Assembly: GCA_050084985.1 (NCBI GenBank)
Contig: JBITNC010000001.1
Coordinates: 139,624,001 to 139,688,000 of the forward strand
Source: Nageia nagi
Taxonomy: Eukaryota; Pinophyta
Length of the DNA: 64,000 nt
Direction: 5' to 3'
Both the position numbers and the translations under genes were made by a program. The notes beneath the pieces were generated by a model. It saw only the letters and a program-made list of their open reading frames with translations. It searched no databases and was not told where the DNA came from. This document shows, in pieces, positions 58,926 through 64,000 of the stretch (position 1 is its first letter; each line of letters opens with the position of its first letter).

Positions 58926-59579
58926 TCAAATTTAAAATTTTTAAAATCTAAAATTTGTAAAAAGTTTAAATATCAAAATCTACAAATTTCAAATATTTTT
59001 CATCCATCAAACCATCATTTGAAGGAGGAATTCATTTACACATATCTTATATGAATCAATACATACATCCTACAACTTACTAATACATGGAAAAACATAT
59101 ATGTTGGCTCAAGATCATCATATAATTTTATTTCTAAATTTTTGAATGTATGAAAATGGGTAGATTTGCACATCCTTCCACACTTGGTTTTCATACATAT
59201 TTGGTTTTCACACATGCAACACACACCACATTGGCAAAAGAGATACAAATCTTTCCACAGTTCCACACACTAGTCTTAAGGTGGGGCATCTTTGTTTCAT
59301 GCCACCATAAATTGATACATATCCTACATTGACTCATGATGAGGATATATTTTACACTTATTATTCAACGTTACGTAAGTATACATACTTACATCCATAA
59401 CTACATACTCATCTACAAAGCATCATTTGAATATTGGGTAGGTCTACGAGCCTACAAGCATATGCATAATATTGGGGAAAATTTTAAAAAAGCATAAATA
59501 TCTCAAAAATAAAAAGTCTAAAAAGCACAAGCGTCCAAAACCTTAATTACTCAAAATTTAATTAAATTTATGTACATAT
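58926..59579. other. Interval with no recognised feature
   Basis: AT-rich. A CA-richer part (59150-59330) with open frames on both strands (76 codons minus, 60 codons plus) has no recognisable similarity. CATACATATTTGG-like words repeat near 59190. Confidence 0.4.
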
Positions 59580-60579
59580 ATTGAATTAAATCTTTTTTAC
59601 CAAAAAATTGATCCAGCAAAGTTAAAATGTAAATACCAAAAAATAATATTTTCTAAATAATATGAGTTAAATGCATTAAAATGCTTAATTTATTATTTTG
59701 CTTAATTTCTAATATTCTAAAAAGCAATTTCAAATATTCTCAAAAGCTAAAATATTGAAAAGGGGTTAAAATGACTTAAAGTAAAATAAATGTGCTAAAG
59801 TGGGTATCTAACCATATTTACTTAAGTTGGAAAAGAAGGTATATAGCTCAATGCAAAATTAGAATTTCGACTGAGCAATTCAATAATTCAATTCCAACAA
59901 TAACCATTTCAGTTTTGGAGAGAAACACATAGCTGGACGATTATTTGGCTTCTATGTTTCCTTCAATGAATTGAGATGAAAACAATGAGGTGGAATTCAT
60001 GAAAGATTAATTTTTAGATAATGGCCACAATTTGAACATAGATATTGTAGAGATTGATTTGGATGATCCTTTTGTGGAGTCCACTGTTATTGATGGGAGT
60101 TCACTTACTAACTCTCCATCTCTGCAGTGGATTCTTAGGAGGCCAGAAGTGACACTCTCCAAGTAGATGTAGACTTTTCCCACAGCCAACCTTCCTTGTG
60201 TGGCACAAAGGGACAACATGGGATTAAACGGGAAAGATGGAAATCAGATGAGACTAAAGAGCTAGTTTTGTATCAAAATTTTAATACTCGTAAATACAGC
60301 CCAGCCAATAAAAAACTGTGGGAACAAATGGCTGAAAGACTGAATGAAAAGTTCAAAAGCTCGAGGACTCCTGAAGCATTGTTTCAGATATGATGGTCCC
60401 TTACAAGAGATTACAGAAAAATGAGGGAAAAAGGTGTGTCCATCATTGACCATTTCAAAGATATTGAATTTATTTTAGAATGTAAATATAATACACCAAC
60501 ACCTGCACCTGCATCATGCACACCTACAGCTGCACCATTGTTGGCATCAGCACCATGTCGTCGGTTAATCTCAATATAG
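59580..60579 (+). pseudogene. Trihelix (SANT/Myb-like) protein pseudogene, copy 3
   Basis: 59580-59870 is the leader shared with 17.4 kb. An acidic segment (IDIVEIDLDDPFVEST, about 60030-60080) is followed after a frame change near 60126 by LQVDVDFSHSQPSLCG and the DNA-binding domain at about 60230-60440: RWKSDETKELVLYQNF (helix 1), LWEQMAERLNEKF (helix 2), then after one TGA codon at 60391, WSLTRDYRKMREKGV (helix 3). Each helix opens with the Trp typical of plant trihelix factors. The tail PTPAPASCTPTAAP is low complexity and ends at 60579. The TGA within the domain and the frame change make it a pseudogene. Harbinger transposons also encode Myb/trihelix-like proteins, so a transposon origin is possible. 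Confidence 0.7.
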
Positions 60580-61600
60580 ATCAACTGATTTTACGACCAC
60601 CTATCTACAAAAAACTTTAGACTGAATCAGCACATTCCATTTGTGTTTTCAAAAATGAAGCCTCTTTTAAAACTAAGAATTGGTTTCTTATGACACATGT
60701 GCTCTACCTCTATGGTACAACATCATATAGTTATTTCCACGACTCGGAGGCAGATTTATACTGAAAAGAAGGCTGCTTAATCTAGCAGCTAGGGCTCTTC
60801 CCATAAAATCCATAGTTAAAATGTTATGGTTGTGATCACTGTGTATACAAATTGAGTTCAGCAAGTTGAGTGTGGTTCAGTTATGATTTTGTGCGCTGTG
60901 ATGTTTACTTCAATATTCTTGTGAAGAGTTGACAGTCGGAACGCCCAAGTCATTGGAAGCCCAATTTGTAATGTTGTATATTTGGTTTGATCAGGATTAG
61001 GAGCTAAGTTTATCTGTTATGAGATTTGACATCTTATTTAACTTGTTTTGGGAATGGAGTCATAGCTTTACATGTTGAGGACTTTCTGTAATTTCAAATA
61101 TTTTCTTTGATGGATTATGAAGGTATCCAAGTAAATTTATGAGAACAAATAAAATATCTGCAATCTTTATCATGGTTTATGAACTTGAAGTCTTGGCTGT
61201 ACATAGTGAATCATTTACTTAGAATGCAATTTTGTGTATTCTTCTGGATGACTGGAAAAACTCATTGCAGAAAATATAGATTTATGAAAGATTAGAAATT
61301 TAAAAATGTAATTCTACAATACACTCTTTTCTTTCAAAACTTTGATAGAAACCAGTCGTAGAATTATAACGTTAGTAAGAATACTAAGAAAGTCCAGACC
61401 CAAAGCTTTGGTCATTCACATTGCTAGGCTGTATTTATGAGTGATACTGATTGCTTTCTATTAGAGGTTAGAAAAATATATGGGATTTGTGAGTCAAAAA
61501 TGAACTCTTGAGTTTTACAAGCATACAAGATAGTTTATAAAGTACTAAGCAAGTAGTAATGAAAATTGTGTAATAAGAAATTAAATAAAATTGATTATAA
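60580..61600 (+). other. 3' flank of the trihelix pseudogene
   Basis: 61020-61600 matches 56140-56640 (GGGAATGGA.TCATA, TTTACATGTTGAGGACTT, TTGCAATCTTTATCATGGTTTA in part, AAAGTCCAGAC, GATTGCTTTCTATTAGAG). 60580-61020 is unique to this copy and richer in G+C and CG, resembling a plant 3' untranslated region. No ORF. Confidence 0.6.
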
Positions 61601-62035
61601 AATTAAAACAAACAGATATTTAGATATTACATTTATGTATTATTTGAATATTTATTTTATTACAGTTTTAGGATTTATTTTTGTAATTTTAAGATTTGTT
61701 GTTCAATTCTTGATTAATTTTTGGATTGTAAGTTTTGATTATTATTTTGTAATTGTTAAGATTTATTTGACATTTTTTTCAAATGGTTATTTATTATTTT
61801 TATTTTTTTAAATATGTTTGAGAAAAATAATTTTTTAAAATTTATTATGATATTAGTGGTATGTTTTTGATGTTCAATTCTTTAAAATTAAGATTTTTTT
61901 AATATTAAAAATAGAATTATTTTATTATTAATATTTATTATTTTTAGTCTTTATTTTAAATTTTTAAAGTTTTTTATATTTAAGATTTTTTTAAAACTAA
62001 TTAAAAATAGAATTATTAAATACAATATTTGTGTA
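61600..62035 (+). repeat. AT-rich repeat R1, copy 4
   Basis: Matches 13780-14040 (TTATTTATTATTTTTATTT, GATATTAGTGGTA, TTTTTGATGTTCAATTCTTTAAAATTAA in part, TTTAAGATTTTTTTAAAA). It follows trihelix copy 3 directly. Confidence 0.65.
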
Positions 62036-62400
62036 GTTTATGTAGGAGTTAAACTCTAATATATTATTATGAATATTTTATGTATGTGATCATGCTTAAA
62101 CATAGTAAGTATGAGACATTAATATTAGAATGATAATGTGTTGTTTTTATTGCTTGTATTGTACCTATGTGAGAAGAAACACTTCAATCTTATACCTCAT
62201 CATTTGATCATGAAGAATTTTTAGCCAACCTTATTCAAGAATCTTTGGATTTATGAGAATGGATATTCACTCACTTGACTTTTAAACTTTGTTTATAGGT
62301 ACATAGTTTCCATTAGTCAAGGTAAAGAGCCAAGGTCCTAATGGTGAACAAATTAATCAAGTTAAGTATGTATTTTTGATTTAGTTGACATTTCTTAGAA
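62036..62400 (+). repeat. Duplicated flank of the trihelix unit, copy B
   Basis: Second copy of 57596-57950, joined directly to R1 here, whereas in copy A a 45-bp tandem array lies between them. Confidence 0.75.
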
Positions 62401-62459
62401 TATTAATTATGATTATTTCTATTTCATTATCATTAAAGAATTTAATTTTTATATGATAA

Positions 62460-64000
62460 TCCTTCATAACTTCAACTTTTGGTGTAGAAGAATGTTTTAA
62501 CTGTTGATACACCTCTCCAAAGTTTGAATCCTATAAATAAGCCTCCTGAAAGGACTCCACTTTCAACCTGTAAGGATCATCGATGGCCTATTTTCTATAG
62601 GGAGGAAAATTCAAGAATAGTTTTGCTACAGTAGGAGGTATGGATAACTAGTCTACAATTTTGTTTATACTTCCCTTCTTTTATTTTAGTACCAAATGAA
62701 ACTATTACAAAAATCTCATCCATCAATAATATCTTTTTTGTTATAACTTCAATTGAGTTTGTAGATATTACAATTGCTAATGATCAATATAAATTATTTT
62801 CTTCTTTCCCATTCGATAATGCTTTCACTTATTGGAAACCCATACTAGAGCATACTACTCTTTTATAACAAATATCAAATAATCCCAATAATACTCCTTT
62901 ATCTTTATTACATCATTTGATCTTAGCCAATCAACAATGGCTCTTACTTTTTAAAGATCAATATTGAGTTGTAGACAAGCAACAAGGTGGCCTAAGTACA
63001 CTAAATATTGCTTACCAAAATCATATTTACTTCTCTTCAAATACAATTTTGTATCATGTAAAGGGGTGGGTGCAAGAAACTAGATCCACTTTATGGCAAA
63101 AAAGTAAAGTTTATGCATGATTGATCTCAAAATTTGAAGTACTTAGAAATAGAATCATGAAAATATCACTATGGTGAAAATGTAGTGCCCAAAGTCTAGT
63201 TTTCAAATATGTAATATATTCCAATACCCAGATGATAGAAGTTAAATTTTGATTGCTATGAACAAAAATAAGTTTTGAAAATATATGTTCTAGGACCATA
63301 CCATGCACATGTCTATCATGCATAATTTGACAAAAATTAATAGATATTTTAAAATCCTTTTAGGCATAGATATGTAAGACATTAAATCATGTCATGGATA
63401 TTTTTCCATAATTATTTTATGAATATTATTTTTATTAATTTTATATTGGTTATATTTAATGTTTAGAAAAGTGCTTGTGTCCATCATGCATAGTTTGACC
63501 TAAACTTAATCTTTTTTAAATTTTTTATTATAGATAATTCTTTGAAGCTTGTCTCTATATAATTATTTTTTCATAAGTCCCAAAAAAATACTTATTAAGA
63601 AAACTAGGATACCCTCATATTTCATGTATATGGAGAATTTTTACAAAAAAATAATTAAAAAATATAAATTTTATCTAATTGTAAAAAAACAAAATCATAT
63701 TTAAAATCTATGCTCTTTAATATATAATGGGTTTTAATTTCATGAAAACCTAAGTTCAAATTGGAGATTCAACTTGTAGGTCCAAGGCTAAGGATTAGCT
63801 CACCAAGCCTTTTTTAAGCCTAAAACTAATGTAGAATTGGGTATTCAAATATCAAGATCTTGATTTAAAATCAGGATATTGGGATTCCAATTTTTGTAAC
63901 ATTGAGTTTTAACTTTACTCACTTCCCTTTAAGTAGACTCAACTTATTGCTTTCACCTAAAGTTTAAAGCACTTTTCTAAGATGTATTGAATGATCTTTC
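62460..64000 (-). pseudogene. Ty3/gypsy pol remnant E, interrupted by a TIR element, cut by window edge
   Basis: 62480-62860 matches 20530-20990 and 62900-63062 matches 21270-21435 (RNase H region and the KYDFGKQYLVYLGH part of RT), with about 280 bases missing between. RT resumes at 63959-64000 beyond the inserted element (minus strand ERSFNTS/LRKVL-type sequence). It is the same lineage and layout as D and runs off the right edge. Inactive. Confidence 0.75.
63063..63958 (+). mobile_element. TIR element copy in RT of pol E
   Basis: About 896 bp, similar throughout to 21436-22393. Starts GGGGTGGGTGCAAGAAAC; the reverse complement of its right end starts AGGTGAAAGCAATAAGTTG. It is flanked by TAAA on both sides (63059-63062 and 63958-63961, the last T overlapping the element end), in the same position of RT as in D. 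Confidence 0.75.

Overview
This window is a stretch of plant nuclear repeat DNA from a large, transposon-rich genome. The evidence is Ty3/gypsy and Ty1/copia reverse-transcribing elements of plant type, plant mobile domain and trihelix gene remnants, and degenerate AAACCCT (plant telomere-type) tracts. The DNA is very AT-rich, CG dinucleotides are scarce, and coding remnants carry many TGA, TAG and TAA codons, as expected of old, methylated, C-to-T decayed repeats. I find no intact protein-coding gene. The species cannot be named; a gymnosperm or a large-genome angiosperm would both fit.

Layout. 1-4757: decayed pol end of a plus-strand Tat-like Ty3/gypsy element (RNase H, second RNase H, integrase) followed by two unrecognised decayed reading frames. 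6600-8568: minus-strand plant mobile domain pseudogene. 10100-13770: minus-strand Tat-like pol fragment (B) with a terminal-inverted-repeat element in its tail. 13780-22800: AT-rich repeats, LTR-like blocks and two minus-strand pol copies (C, D) of a second Ty3/gypsy lineage; D carries a 958-bp terminal-inverted-repeat element inside its reverse transcriptase. 22801-26590: mostly unassigned, with two telomere-like tracts.

26596-54753 is the centrepiece. It is one minus-strand Tat-like element (T3) bounded by about 720-bp LTRs and a 5-bp CAATC duplication. It is inflated to 28 kb by a plus-strand Tat-like element (F, 29842-37645, duplication ACTAC) in its reverse transcriptase, a plus-strand Ty1/copia element (G, 46953-53741, duplication ATCTC) in its gag, and a third unresolved interruption (about 40.8-46.64 kb) containing a regular 58-bp minisatellite. 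F has a 192-bp tandem array between integrase and its 3' LTR. G has kept gag and RNase H but lost protease, integrase and reverse transcriptase.

54754-64000: copia-like debris, then two direct copies of a unit derived from a trihelix (SANT/Myb-like) gene. Only the second keeps the DNA-binding domain; a third fragment lies at 17.4-18.06 kb. A 45-bp degenerate tandem array lies between the two copies. The right edge holds a third copy (E) of the second Ty3/gypsy lineage, with the terminal-inverted-repeat element at the same codon position as in D.

The window records layered insertions rather than cooperating genes. I see no convincing new biological system. The strongest leads are the integrase-core deletion shared by two Tat-like elements, the inverted-repeat element fixed at one site of a retrotransposon's reverse transcriptase, the mobilised trihelix gene fragment, and the 58-bp and 192-bp arrays.
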